The position numbers and the translations under genes were made by a program. 64,000 bases of DNA, taken from NCBI GenBank assembly GCA_022225965.2, contig JAKJXP020000141.1, forward strand, positions 30,305 to 94,304, given 5' to 3'. Below, piece by piece: positions 11,868-21,196 of this stretch. This stretch comes from Diatrype stigma. Its lineage: Eukaryota; Ascomycota; Sordariomycetes; Xylariales; Diatrypaceae. Position 1 is the stretch's first letter. Each line of letters begins with the position of its first letter. The notes under the pieces were generated by a model. The model saw only the letters and a program-made list of their open reading frames with translations. It ran no database searches and was not told where the DNA came from.

Positions 11868-11889
11868 TACGGATTTACGGACCTACGGA
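11868..11889 (+). repeat. three 8-bp direct repeats TACGGAYY
   Basis: TACGGA occurs at 11868, 11876 and 11884 with exact 8-bp spacing, in the promoter between the ABC pump and the Zn2Cys6 regulator. CGG direct repeats are a known binding-site class for Zn2Cys6 regulators; function here is inferred. Confidence 0.6.
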
Positions 11890-12023
11890 CTTGTTGCCGT
11901 AGTAAGACAGCCAATTAACTAAGTGGGCCTATCACTGCTTATCACCGAGTCCCTTTGCCCAATTGGCAATTGTTGAACGCTACCACTTAAGCCACCAACA
12001 TCTCGGATTTCCAACCACAGGGG

Positions 12024-12084
12024 CGGATCAAGGCGTCGGATCAAAACATCGGATCAAGACATCGGATCAAGGACATCGGAGCAA
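12024..12084 (+). repeat. five near-perfect CGGATCAA repeats, 13-14 bp period
   Basis: CGGATCAA occurs at 12024, 12037, 12050 and 12063, and CGGAGCAA at 12077. The period is 13, 13, 13 and 14 bp. The unit is close to ACATCGGATCAAG. The array lies 31-91 bp upstream of the ATG of the Zn2Cys6 gene at 12115, so it is either core promoter or 5' UTR. It could be an array of regulator half-sites or a small minisatellite. Confidence 0.75.
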
Positions 12085-12114
12085 ATAAAAATCTGGAGAC
12101 CCGAGACACCCGAC

Positions 12115-14431
12115 ATGGAAGGCGACATCGGAAAAATATCCAAAGCATGTGAGCCCTGTAGGCGGAGGAAGATCCGCTGCAACGGGGACGTTCCTTGTCT
12201 CAATTGTCGGAGGCATCCGGAGCAATGCGCCTACCGTCAGAAAGCGCGGATCAGGAAGAGGGCAGACCGGACTGGAAGCCGCGCGAGTTCGGCGGCTGCA
12301 AATCCGCCGGCTCAACTCCATGTGCCTCACGTGTTATCCGGCGGCCGGGAAGACGGACAGGACGGCGATGACATGGGCGACATCCCCACTGAAGCTGAAG
12401 CTGATAGGGAAGCCCGGCCCGAAGTCTACCACAGCATAACGGCTGCCCATCATTCCCCCGGAGCGACGGATAGCTCTCAGCTCTTTTACGGGCCCTCTTC
12501 CAGCTTCGCCTTTCTACAGCAAGTGCACAGACGTCTCCTGTCCGACCCCTCACGGAAGCATCAGAGCACTGGCGGTGAGGTCCAAGAAGGTGCCCCGGGG
12601 TTAGACCTGTTCCTCCAGAGATCCATCTTCTTCGGCACACCATCCAGAGTCGATGTTGCCACAATCCAGGCATTTGACCCGAAGAAGCCCTCGATCCCCT
12701 TTTCACAAGCGCAGGTCTTCCTAGACTGCTTCCTAGAAGCTTCTCATTACAGGCACCCTTTCTTCACGGCACCCGAGTTGGATAAGCTGCTCCAAGACCT
12801 GTATGGTAGTCAAGAACCCGCACTTCCGCCTCAATTGAAAGCAATCATTCTTGCTATTCTGGCTATCGGGGCGCTAAGCACGCCACATACTACGCTGGGC
12901 GAGGTGCTGATAACACAGGCCAAACGGGAAACAGCTATATATGACGATGTCGTGACACTGCACATGATTCAGTTCGCTATATACATTGCTGATTATCAAA
13001 CACACCTAGGGCGGCCGACCTCGACATATTTGCATCTGGGTCAGGCCTGCCGCAAAGCATTCGCCCTCGGTTTGCACAAAGAGACTCCTTGTACAGCCGA
13101 AAATGAAGAAGAGCTGCAGCGTCACCGCAGCACCCTTTGGTCTCTTTACTTCCATGAGACGTAAGTGTTTTGAAACATTCGCTTATACCGATCGCTCCCC
13201 CTCTCTAGCTTCACACTGAAATGCATCTACAGATGGCAGGCCTCCGCGGATGGGAGAAAGAGTGCCATGCGCATCGAAGATATCTCCTGCCCCTTTCCGA
13301 AAGCCCCATCGATCATGACCAAGCTCTGCGAACTTGCCATCATCATGGAGCGTGGAACAGGAGCCATCTACGGTACTCGATCCGGCTCTTTACGACAGCT
13401 GTATGCCTTAGCGGAGAAAACACATGACCAGCTTCGTGCTTTTGCTAAACAACATAATATCGGAGCTGCCGCGTTCGACCAGGGTGGAGGCGGCTTTCGA
13501 GTGATAGAGTCTCTTACGCTACACAACTGTGAGCGAATTCGATCCTATGAACTTTGGCTTTGACGGCCCTGACGTTACACTAGGCTATCATCATGCGGTT
13601 CTACTTACATTCCGGCCGTTCCTGATCGCTGACTCCATACTCCAATCCAACCGGAGTTCGTCTCACCTGAGAGAGATGTGGCTCAGACAGGCATGCAGGC
13701 ACGCGATCGATGCAGCACAAGATTCTATTGTCTATACCAGCCAAATCTTTCAGCAGGACAGCGCTTGTAGGGTGAGTAGTTGCCCCGCCCCCAACAGGGT
13801 CCTGTCGTGTGGCTAATAGTGGCTCCCTTAGAAGACGAGGTACCAAGGGTTCTTTCTTGAGTCCAGTTGCGCTGTGTTGTTCTATGACATCCTTTATAAC
13901 CCATCTAAGTATTCGTATAACCTCGAATATATACAGACCGCCATCCAATGTTTGGAATCTATGGCATCAGAGGAGCCAATGCTAACAGCCCGGAACTCAC
14001 TCAAGCGGATACTCTGGGCCGTTGAGCAGTCGATCTCGAAGGGGAAGGGGTTCACGGGCATGAACCCACCGCCATTCGGGTTGGGGGCGATTAGCAAAGA
14101 TGACGCGGAACGAACTGCAAGTGCAAATGCTGGTGCAAGTGCTGGTGCAGGTGCAAGTGCAAATCCACCACTGCCAGCCCGTACATTGCCCACAAATCAA
14201 CAAGCTCAAATGGGGTTTCCCAGCGACCAAGCGCAACAACCCTTGCCTCATTTCTCCAACGATGCATCTGCCTTCGGATTCCACTCGGAAGAGCAGGGTG
14301 GCATATCGGATCCGCTGTTCAACTTCAATCTCGATATCATGACAACGGACTTGTCCAACTTTTTTCCGATCAATATTATGACACCGGGTGATAGTTCTCT
14401 GGACTTGGGTTATCAGTCCTATAACCAGTAG
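12115..14431 (+). CDS. Zn2Cys6 transcription factor, divergent from the ABC pump
   Basis: Four exons, 12115-13160, 13233-13528, 13584-13771 and 13832-14431, give 709 residues. Introns of 72, 55 and 60 bp have good donors; the 55-bp one has CTGAC and CTAG and joins LTLHNC to YHHAVLLTFRPFL, a typical middle-homology-region motif. The zinc cluster uses Cys12, 15, 22, 28, 31 and 38 (spacing 2-6-5-2-6) followed by a basic linker (RKARIRKRADR on the pattern). The fungal transcription factor domain spans about 195-560. Near residue 590 there is an Ala/Gly/Ser repeat (SANAGASAGAGASA), and the C-terminus is acidic and aromatic, a likely activation region. It shares a promoter with the ABC transporter, so control of efflux is the simplest guess. 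The regulated ligand is unknown. Confidence 0.9.
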
Positions 14432-14932
14432 ATCCGTTCTGAGTGCACGGTTTGACGTGTTGGGTCGGGGTCTATAATTCAGCTGCAGAGGGCTGGAGTC
14501 GATCAAAGCTTAGGGGGTCTAACTTAGTTCTTATAAGGACCTGGTTCGGGGTACGAAGTACTGGCCGTTCAGTTCAATATGTAATGTGAATGTTGCTTCG
14601 TTGAGATAACAAAGCTTTATATCCACACCTACGATGTGATTAGACGATATCAATGGACCGCGCGAAGCCAAGCTTCGTAAAGATCTGGAGATGCATCATG
14701 GCACTCCACTTGCCCCGAAATATAAGGTGCGTGCTAGTATTCGTACTTCGTACTTCGTATAGACCATGCCTGATACGATCGCTTATCCTTGTCATACGCG
14801 TATTAACTAAGCATTCCCAAGCTGCAGTATTTCACTGAGAACATCATTGCGACTGAGTAAGTAGCTAGCCATCAATAGCTAACGTTATCCGTGAGAGCAC
14901 GTGCGTCTGGGAGTCTCAGACTGGAGCGAAGG
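14432..14932. other. intergenic between two Zn2Cys6 genes
   Basis: About 500 bp with no supported gene. It holds the 3' end of the first regulator and the promoter of the second; TACTTCGTACTTCGTAT (about 14744-14760) is a short direct repeat. No clear TATA box was recognised. Confidence 0.5.
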
Positions 14933-16271
14933 ATGGAAGATCGGTTGAATAAACATCCCACATCGATGGCGAAAATGATACGCCGGAGCCACAAGAAATC
15001 TCGCAAGGGATGCCACGAGTGTAAGCGACGGCACATGAAGGTATGTCATCAGCTGTACGTGGTTCCAAACCATCTATTTGTCTTTTTACATTATCGGAAT
15101 ATCCGAATATAGACCACCTAGGACTAAACCTGGAATCCTTCACCAGTGCGATGAGACACGGCCAATCTGCACCAACTGTACTGTCGCTGAACGGGTCTGC
15201 GACTACGGCAGCAGAAAGTCCGCCACGCCTATCGAGTCCCTTTCGCCACAGGCCTCTAGTCAGAATACACCCCCAGCAAGGGTTACACTGCAGCTTGACC
15301 CGACAAGTGTACAAGACGATGTCCATACCGCTGCAACAGATCAGAAAGCCGACGCAGGCTCTGATGTTAATCTAAACCACATGGAACTGATGATCCACTA
15401 CTCCCTTGATATCTCGGCTCCGGAGCTGGACGACGATGCTATTAGTTTCGGCACCAAGTTGCTGCTCAGCAAAGCACTCGACGCCCCATGGCTGCTCTAC
15501 GAGACCCTAGCCATATCCGCCCGGCACCTTGCCGTCGTAAAGCCGGGCAACTCGGCGTTCTACCTGACCACGTCGATGCAGCTGCAGACGAGGGCCATCG
15601 AGATGTTCAACTCGGCCCGCCTGCACATCGACGAGTCGAACTGCGTCGCCGCGCTGATGTTCTCGTCGACGCTAGCCCGCCACGTGCTGGCCGACACGCT
15701 GGCGAGCCAGGACCTCGACGCCGGCACCTTCATCCAGCACTACCTCCGGTACGTGCAGATCCACCGCGGGCTGCGGGCCATCGCGTCGAGCGCCTGGCCG
15801 CACATCGCCGACTCGGACCTGCACGTGTTCCTGTCGCGCGCCGAGGGGCTGGACACGCGGCCGACCCGCGGCCGCGAGCTCGAGGCCCTCCGGCAGCTGG
15901 TCCTGCGCTCGCCGCGCCTGGACGCCGGCGCGCGCGAGGCCTGCCTGGCCGCCATACGCTACCTGCAGCTGGGGCTGGACGGGTTCGCGGACTCGGGCTC
16001 GGACTCGGACTCGCGCCAGGGCAGGTACCAGCTGGTGTTCATCTGGTCGCTCCTGACCACGCCCGCGTTCACCGAGCTGGTCCGGGAGCACCGGCCCGAG
16101 GCCCTGGTCATCCTGGGCCATTACGCGGTGCTCCTGCACTACGCGAGGAGCCTGTGGCAGATCGGGACGTCGGGAGCGTTCCTGTTCCAGTCCGTCTGCG
16201 AGCTCCTCCCCGACACGGAAGAGTGGGCTAGGCATCTTTGCTGGCCGCGGACGATCATCAAAGGATCTTGA
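14933..16271 (+). CDS. Zn2Cys6 transcription factor of the Upc2-like (DUF3468) type
   Basis: Two exons, 14933-15040 and 15147-16271, give 410 residues. The 106-bp intron (GTATGT donor, ACTAAAC branch, ACCAG acceptor) splits the zinc cluster exactly before its third cysteine. Cysteines 27, 30, 37, 44, 47 and 54 have spacing 2-6-6-2-6 in GCHECKRRHMKCDE and CTNCTVAERVCDYG. A regulatory region follows with HYSLDIS, LLYETLAISARHLA and AALMFSSTLARHVL, as in fungal C6 proteins usually annotated as sterol-uptake-control or DUF3468 proteins. The ATG at 14933 was chosen because the only longer reading starts at a GTG. Third codon positions from about 15480 onward are very GC-rich. Target genes cannot be deduced; the neighbours are another regulator and an EthD protein. 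Confidence 0.88.
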
Positions 16272-16598
16272 AGGGCAAGAGCTGCCTGCTACAGATCTAC
16301 ACCTGGCGTATAATTACCGATCAAGGGTTGTATGGAGCAGACGTTCTCCGTTCACGTCTTTGTCACTGCCGGGATGGCTCAAAGGCGTTGGGTATATGAA
16401 TTGCAGGGCCAAAGTTCTCGGCCATGCAGTTGTGCAATAAAGACACCCCTTTAATAAAGATAACACTAAGTCTAGCGACACGACTTGGAAACGAAGCCAA
16501 CGGAAACACGGAAGCATACCTCCCACAACCAAATCCTAGTTCCACACTGCCATCCCCTCGCCTCGCCTCGCCTCGCCTCTCCTAGTCGGTCCTTTTTC
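16272..16598. other. 3'-3' intergenic, nothing recognised
   Basis: The gap lies between the convergent Upc2-like regulator and the EthD gene. A short CGCCT tandem run occurs at about 16558-16579 (five copies). No coding potential is seen. Confidence 0.5.
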
Positions 16599-17000
16599 TC
16601 AAGCCCCACCCTCCCGCACCGTAACGTCCGTCTCCCCCAGCAGCACCGTCCTGACGCGCGAGCGGTCGAAGAAGTGCTTCTCGTCCTCCTCGATCGCCCT
16701 CGCGTTCTCCTCCTCGCGCAGGATGGCGACGAACGCCCGGAACGCGTCCTCGCTCTCGAAGGCCATCTCGGCCAGGACGTCGTAGTCGACGTCGGCCTGC
16801 GACCCGGCGAACACCGTGGCGCTGTACTCGTCGGCGCCGGTGCGGGTGCGCTGGACGTACCGCCGCGTGTGCGTCAGGGGGAAGCGCGCGCCCGTCAGCG
16901 CCTGCACGAGCGGGATGTGCTTCTTGTCGTAGTAGTGCTGGAACGCGGCGGGCGTGACGTGGGGGAGGCGGTGGCCGATTACGAGGACGTTGTACGTCAT
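16599..17000 (-). CDS. EthD-domain small protein
   Basis: A single exon encodes 133 residues from the ATG at 17000; eight further codons upstream start only with TTG. The N-terminus MTYNVLVIGHRLPHVTPAAF followed by HYYDKKHIPLVQALTG is the EthD (PF07110) dimeric alpha-beta-barrel pattern, with the HxP motif of that family. The length fits a one-domain protein. EthD proteins bind hydrophobic or aromatic compounds, and some act as decarboxylases or cyclases in fungal aromatic polyketide pathways. Here no polyketide synthase is present, so the substrate is unknown. The position next to two regulators and two pumps suggests a small-molecule context, but that is inference. The C-terminus is charged (REEENARAIEEDEKHFF). 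Confidence 0.8.
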   Translation of the reverse strand: MTYNVLVIGHRLPHVTPAAFQHYYDKKHIPLVQALTGARFPLTHTRRYVQRTRTGADEYSATVFAGSQADVDYDVLAEMAFESEDAFRAFVAILREEENARAIEEDEKHFFDRSRVRTVLLGETDVTVREGGA

Positions 17001-18043
17001 GTTGGATTGGCGTTTAAAGAACAAGAAGAAAGCAAAAGATTGTTTTTGCTTCTGTGGCTTGTGGTTACCTGACTAGGGTGGAAGGAGGAGGAGCTGAAAC
17101 GGCGAGCTTTCGCAGTGTAATTAAGGAGTAAAACCCTCCTGGTGAGCAGTACTGGTTGTGGCTTGGAATTGATTCTCCTTTGTTGTCAACTTGTCCTGCA
17201 GCGATAGAAGGGAGACCATGTTAGCCTAGACGATGTCTCTCCTTATATACACAACAGCCCTGCCGGTGCAGTAGTGAGTCAATCATGGCCTATGGAAATT
17301 GCATGTCTTCCAGCTCTCCAGTCCCTTCTAGAAGATTCAAGATGTAACTAGACATGTCTGTGTTACTTATCATATCTAGGATGTTGAGTTGCTAGAAGTA
17401 GAGGACAGAACAGGAGCAGGCAGCCCTCACTACCTTGGCAGCTTACCTACGGGTACCTAATCCGTATAGGGATGTATGACTGGTAATGGCCAGACCTCAT
17501 TGGCTACAGCCCTCAATCTAGTCTAAGATTCAATGTTCTACAAGCCGACACGGGGGCACGACTTTGCGAGCTGATCTAAATGAAATCTGTACCTACGGGC
17601 TACGGTTTTCCAGGAGGCAAGTAAAATGGAAGGATCGCGGGATTATGCAGTCGATGGTTACACCGGGTTTCCCTTTGTCCTTTTTCTTTTCAATGTCACT
17701 GATTTCAACCGCAGCCATTCTTTGATCGTAAAGAGAATTTGATATTTGATATTTGATGAGGAATGACGTGGGCAGGCCTACTTACGCTATCTATACGCCA
17801 TACGCTAAGCTGCGCCACCATAAGCCGGTGAGGTGTAGCCTGGGATGATCCTTTTCAGCTGTCAGTAGGTAATCAATATCAACTCAACCTCTTCCTCCTA
17901 CCTGGTCTTCGACAATAAACCCAGAACCTGCTTCTACGTTCTAGCAGGATCTCGACAGTGCCCGACTACAATACATGAGACTTTGACATTACTGCACATA
18001 CTGAATGGCTCAGTGACTATCCAGGCAGCTAGATTAGCCCGCC
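17001..18043. other. divergent promoter region, EthD gene and arrestin gene
   Basis: About 1 kb without a supported gene. TATATAAGG reads on the minus strand at about 17241-17249, about 240 bp upstream of the EthD start, and could be its TATA box with a long leader. The TTTGATATTTGATATTTGATG run near 17735-17758 is a 9-bp direct repeat. No RNA gene was recognised. Confidence 0.45.
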
Positions 18044-19471
18044 ATGTCGAACGGCAGCCTAACAGCTACGATCGTGCTGGACAAGCCCGACCACGTGCAC
18101 TGCGGCAGCCATGATCCAGTGACAGGAAATGTGTGTCTGCGCTACCGCCCTCCACCCCTCGCCAGCGCCGACGCCGCCGCCAGCAGCAGCAGCACCGAGC
18201 TGTTCGGCCCGCTGCGCGTGACGATCCGGCTGCACGGCCGGGCCAAGACCAAGATCAAGCGGGACAAGGAGTACGACCGCGGCCGGGTGCCGCTGTTCTC
18301 CATGGCGCGCCTGGTCTACGACGGGCCCCTGCGCCTGGCGGCCGGCGCCGTGCGCCTCGTGCCGTTCGCCGTGCGCTTCCCCGACACCGTGGCGCCGACC
18401 GCGGCGCAGGTGCAGGCGTTCCCGCGCTGCTTCGACGCCCGGGACGCGCGCTTCGACACCGCGCCCGACCAGCCGCTGCCGCCCGCCATGAGCACGGCCT
18501 ACCACGGCTTCACCCAGACCTTCGAGTGCTTCGTCGAGTACCGGCTCGGCGCCGCCGTGGCCATGCCGGGCATGCACGTCAGCGTCCACTGCCCGAGGGA
18601 CGAGGACGGCCCGCTCATCGCGTACGATCGCGCCCTGCCGCCGCCGTTGGCGCTGACCACCACCGCCTTTGGGAGCAGCGGTGGCATAGACCCGCGACCG
18701 CACCGGCTCGGCGGCACCATACGCGTGCAGAGCAAGCACCTGCTGCCCGAGGCGGACCGCCCGCGCGGGTTCCGGGCGAAGACCAAAGCCGCCCTCAACC
18801 CGACGGCGTACTACCCCGTGGCGGTGTTCGGGTGGAGCTGCGCGGTGCCGACGCAGGTGTGCCGCGACGAGAACGCGACGGTGCCAATCACGGTGCGCGC
18901 GTGGCCGCGGTTCGAGGAGAGCACCGCGGCGTCAGCAGCAGCAGCAGCAGGAGGCGGGGATGCGAAGATGGCGGCGATGCCCGAGGTCCGGCTGCTCCGC
19001 TGCGCCGTGCGCGTCACGGCGCACACGCGCGCGCGCGCCGAGATCCACTTCGTGAGCTGCCACGACGCCGAGGGCCACGAGGACGTGGCGTTCTGGTCGT
19101 CGCGCCCGGACCCGACGCCCTTCCGCGAGGCCGACGGCTGGACCAAGACCCTCGGCTCCGTGACCCTGGGCCGGCGCGTGCCGAGCTCGTTCCGGACCGT
19201 CAACATCGCGCGCTACTACCGCATGCACGTCGGGCTGGCCTTCGCGCTGCCCGGTGGCGAGACGCGCGATTTCAAGGACGTCTTTTCCCTCGACGTGCTC
19301 CCGCCGCTGGCTCGGGCCCAGACCGAGGCCCAGGCTCCTCCCCTGGCGCCTGCGGTGGCGGAAGATCCCATGCCGATGTACACGGCAGCGCTGGCCGCGG
19401 AAGACCCTATCAGCCCGCCGGCGTACGAGGAAGTCGCAAAGCCGCCGAAATATACCGCTGCGCCTACATGA
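18044..19471 (+). CDS. arrestin-like trafficking adaptor with PPxY motifs
   Basis: A single exon encodes 475 residues from the ATG at 18044. The N-terminal half has the arrestin-N beta-sandwich pattern: ATIVLDKPDHVHCG, SHDPVTGNVCLRY, FGPLRVTIRLHGRAKTKI, RLVYDGPLRL and VRLVPFAVRFPD. The arrestin-C-like part includes PVRAWP-type strands and ends with DFKDVFSLDVLPP. The tail carries two Rsp5-binding PPxY motifs, PPAY at 458-461 and PPKY at 467-470. Fungal alpha-arrestins of this type bring the Rsp5/HulA ubiquitin ligase to plasma-membrane transporters for endocytosis; that role is from family knowledge. Third positions are strongly GC-biased, producing long false frames on the other strand. The cargo transporter is not known. 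Confidence 0.88.
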   Translation: MSNGSLTATIVLDKPDHVHCGSHDPVTGNVCLRYRPPPLASADAAASSSSTELFGPLRVTIRLHGRAKTKIKRDKEYDRGRVPLFSMARLVYDGPLRLAAGAVRLVPFAVRFPDTVAPTAAQVQAFPRCFDARDARFDTAPDQPLPPAMSTAYHGFTQTFECFVEYRLGAAVAMPGMHVSVHCPRDEDGPLIAYDRALPPPLALTTTAFGSSGGIDPRPHRLGGTIRVQSKHLLPEADRPRGFRAKTKAALNPTAYYPVAVFGWSCAVPTQVCRDENATVPITVRAWPRFEESTAASAAAAAGGGDAKMAAMPEVRLLRCAVRVTAHTRARAEIHFVSCHDAEGHEDVAFWSSRPDPTPFREADGWTKTLGSVTLGRRVPSSFRTVNIARYYRMHVGLAFALPGGETRDFKDVFSLDVLPPLARAQTEAQAPPLAPAVAEDPMPMYTAALAAEDPISPPAYEEVAKPPKYTAAPT

Positions 19472-19947
19472 ACTGTTCACATGATTATTATACAGGGCCA
19501 GGATTCAACGAACAGCAATACTTATGCATGCGAAACTACACTATTCTGACTATGTCTTATCCTAAGCATCACGTACCAATGTCGAAGTTCAACCGGAATC
19601 AATCGACACCTCTCCAAAATCATCGTGTATCCCATAGCATTGAGAAAGAACGCCCGTGAACCAACCATACCAACGCCCGAAACGAACAAAAGAAAAACAA
19701 AACAAGACCCAAATGAGCACAACAGACGCCCGCTGATGATGACCTCGCCGCTCTCATCCAGTATTTCTTCTCCGGGGTTTATTGCGACCTGACTTCCGGG
19801 GGTACCTCGGATATCCCACCTGGTTTGTACTCACGAACGGGTCTTGATCGGCGACCTTACCCACGTCGGTGTCCCGAGCGGAGTAGATCCAAAGCTGGCG
19901 ATGCCGGTACGGTTGATCCTGTGACACGATATTTGTTCATTAAAGCT
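19472..19947. other. 3'-3' intergenic
   Basis: About 475 bp between the convergent arrestin and repeat-rich genes. No supported gene or RNA is seen; it probably holds both 3' UTRs. Confidence 0.5.
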
Positions 19948-21196
19948 CTACTGCAAGGACCGAAAAAACGTCTTTACATGTTAGCTGGTAGGGCGTGCTT
20001 ACCATTGGTCCTCGGTACATAACATTGACCTCCCGGAAATTCTCAGGTGCCAGCGCACAGTCTGGACAGGTTATGAGGCCCTGGTGTGCTTGGTTCGACC
20101 AAGTCATAACGTCAATGACCCAGGTCGTGTCGGCGCGCTTGCAGAAAATACAAACTGGGTTGTTTTGCTCCTCTATCGTGATGATATCTTCGGTCTCCGT
20201 TTGTCCTGAGACGGTGTCCGGGAGGCCGTCCGGGGGGCCGTCCGAGGGGCCGTCCGAGTGGCTGTTCGGGGGGCTATTCGGGACGCTGTTCGAGACGCTG
20301 TCCGGGGCGCTTTCCGGAGCGCTGTCCGGGGCGCTGTCCGGGGCGCTTTCCGGGGCGCTGTCCGGAGCGCTGTTCGAGACGCTGTCCGGGGCGCTTTCCG
20401 GGGCGCTGTTCAGCTCCCTGTGCAGGATGCTATTCATGACGGCAAGGCGCAAAGGGAAACTCCTATCATCTTCCGCTGGTAGCCGAATCTTGGGCGGGCC
20501 ACAATCGTTGTGGTCATGATCCTGCCTCTGGCAATCTGCGGGTTGTGAGCCACTAGTGCTAAATTGGAGCGGCAGAATTCGTGAGGGAGTAGCCCTACGT
20601 ATTCTTGGATTTGGGGACCTCGCAGTCTTTTTGGCATCATCATTGTGTCGCGGGCGCTTGGCAGGGGCCTGCGTCGATTCGGCACTGTCTGCTTCGGGAC
20701 TGGGACGCTTTTCTCGACCTCTGCCTCCTCCAGCATCCTCCTCTGGCTCGGGCGTTGATGATCTTTCCAAGTTCTGAGAACCCTCAGCAACAGTTGAAGT
20801 TGAAGACTCACCGCCGCCGTCTCTCGGAGAAGCGCTGTCCCTCGTAGGGCCAGGGCTTGGGCTGGTTCCCGCCAAAGGCTGTCCCGATTCAATCGGTAAC
20901 CCGTCCAGGCGCCGTGGCACAGGAACATGGATTTGTTTCATAATGCTATTCGCTTGGAACATTGTTCCCATCATGTACGGATCATGGTACGCGATATTCG
21001 TGAGCTGGACATGGATATTCTGCCTGTAGGTCTGGATCGCGACAAGTCCCAGCCTTTTGTCGCCATCGTCTGCGGGAATGTCCTTGACCCACTTGCTGAT
21101 GAGGAGGGGGTTGATTTTCTCTTGTATTTTACCCAGGTAATATATCAACGCCTTACGGTCCTTCGAATACAATTCAAACCAAAATGCCACCGGCAT
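19948..21196 (-). CDS. repeat-rich protein with a C-terminal Cys cluster, function unknown
   Basis: The main exon 21196-20003 encodes 398 residues. A 52-bp intron at 19951-20002 (GTAAGC donor, GCTAAC branch, TTGCAG acceptor) is followed directly by TAG at 19950-19948, so the spliced protein ends YRGPM. Without splicing the frame runs to 19940 and 418 residues. The N-terminus (about 1-95) is folded-looking (FWFELYSKDRKALIYYLGKIQEKI split here as two motifs, LVAIQTYRQNIHVQ). The middle is disordered and charged. Residues about 265-335 are a tandem SAPDSAPE/SVSNS repeat encoded by the minisatellite at 20215-20412. The C-terminus has CIFCKR and CPDC about 33 residues apart, a possible zinc-binding module. 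No family is recognised. Confidence 0.65.
20215..20412 (-). repeat. coding minisatellite, 12-24 bp units
   Basis: On the plus strand the unit is close to GGGGCGCTGTCC with variants such as GGAGCGCTGTCC and GAGACGCTGTTC. It encodes SAPE, SAPD and SVSN blocks on the minus strand. Reading frame is kept because units are multiples of three. Copy number is likely to vary between strains. Confidence 0.8.

Larger units (their letters stand above)
11525..12114. promoter_or_regulatory. divergent promoter shared by the ABC pump and the Zn2Cys6 regulator
   Basis: These 590 bp lie between two divergent start codons. On the pump side, a TATATAA element on the minus strand (about 11591-11597) sits roughly 70 bp upstream of the ABC ATG. 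On the regulator side are two sets of direct CGG repeats, listed separately at 11868-11889 and 12024-12084. CGG triplets are the usual half-sites of Zn2Cys6 proteins. Autoregulation of the regulator and control of the pump by it are inferences from this layout. Confidence 0.6.

Noticed and set aside
13401..13482. Alternative intron in the 709-residue regulator (GTATGC to ACCAG)
   Set aside because: It puts the next exon into a frame with immediate stops; the 13529-13583 intron restores the conserved middle-homology motif instead.
18059..19659. Long frames on both strands over the arrestin gene
   Set aside because: Same GC3 shadow effect; the arrestin frame has clear motifs and the others do not.
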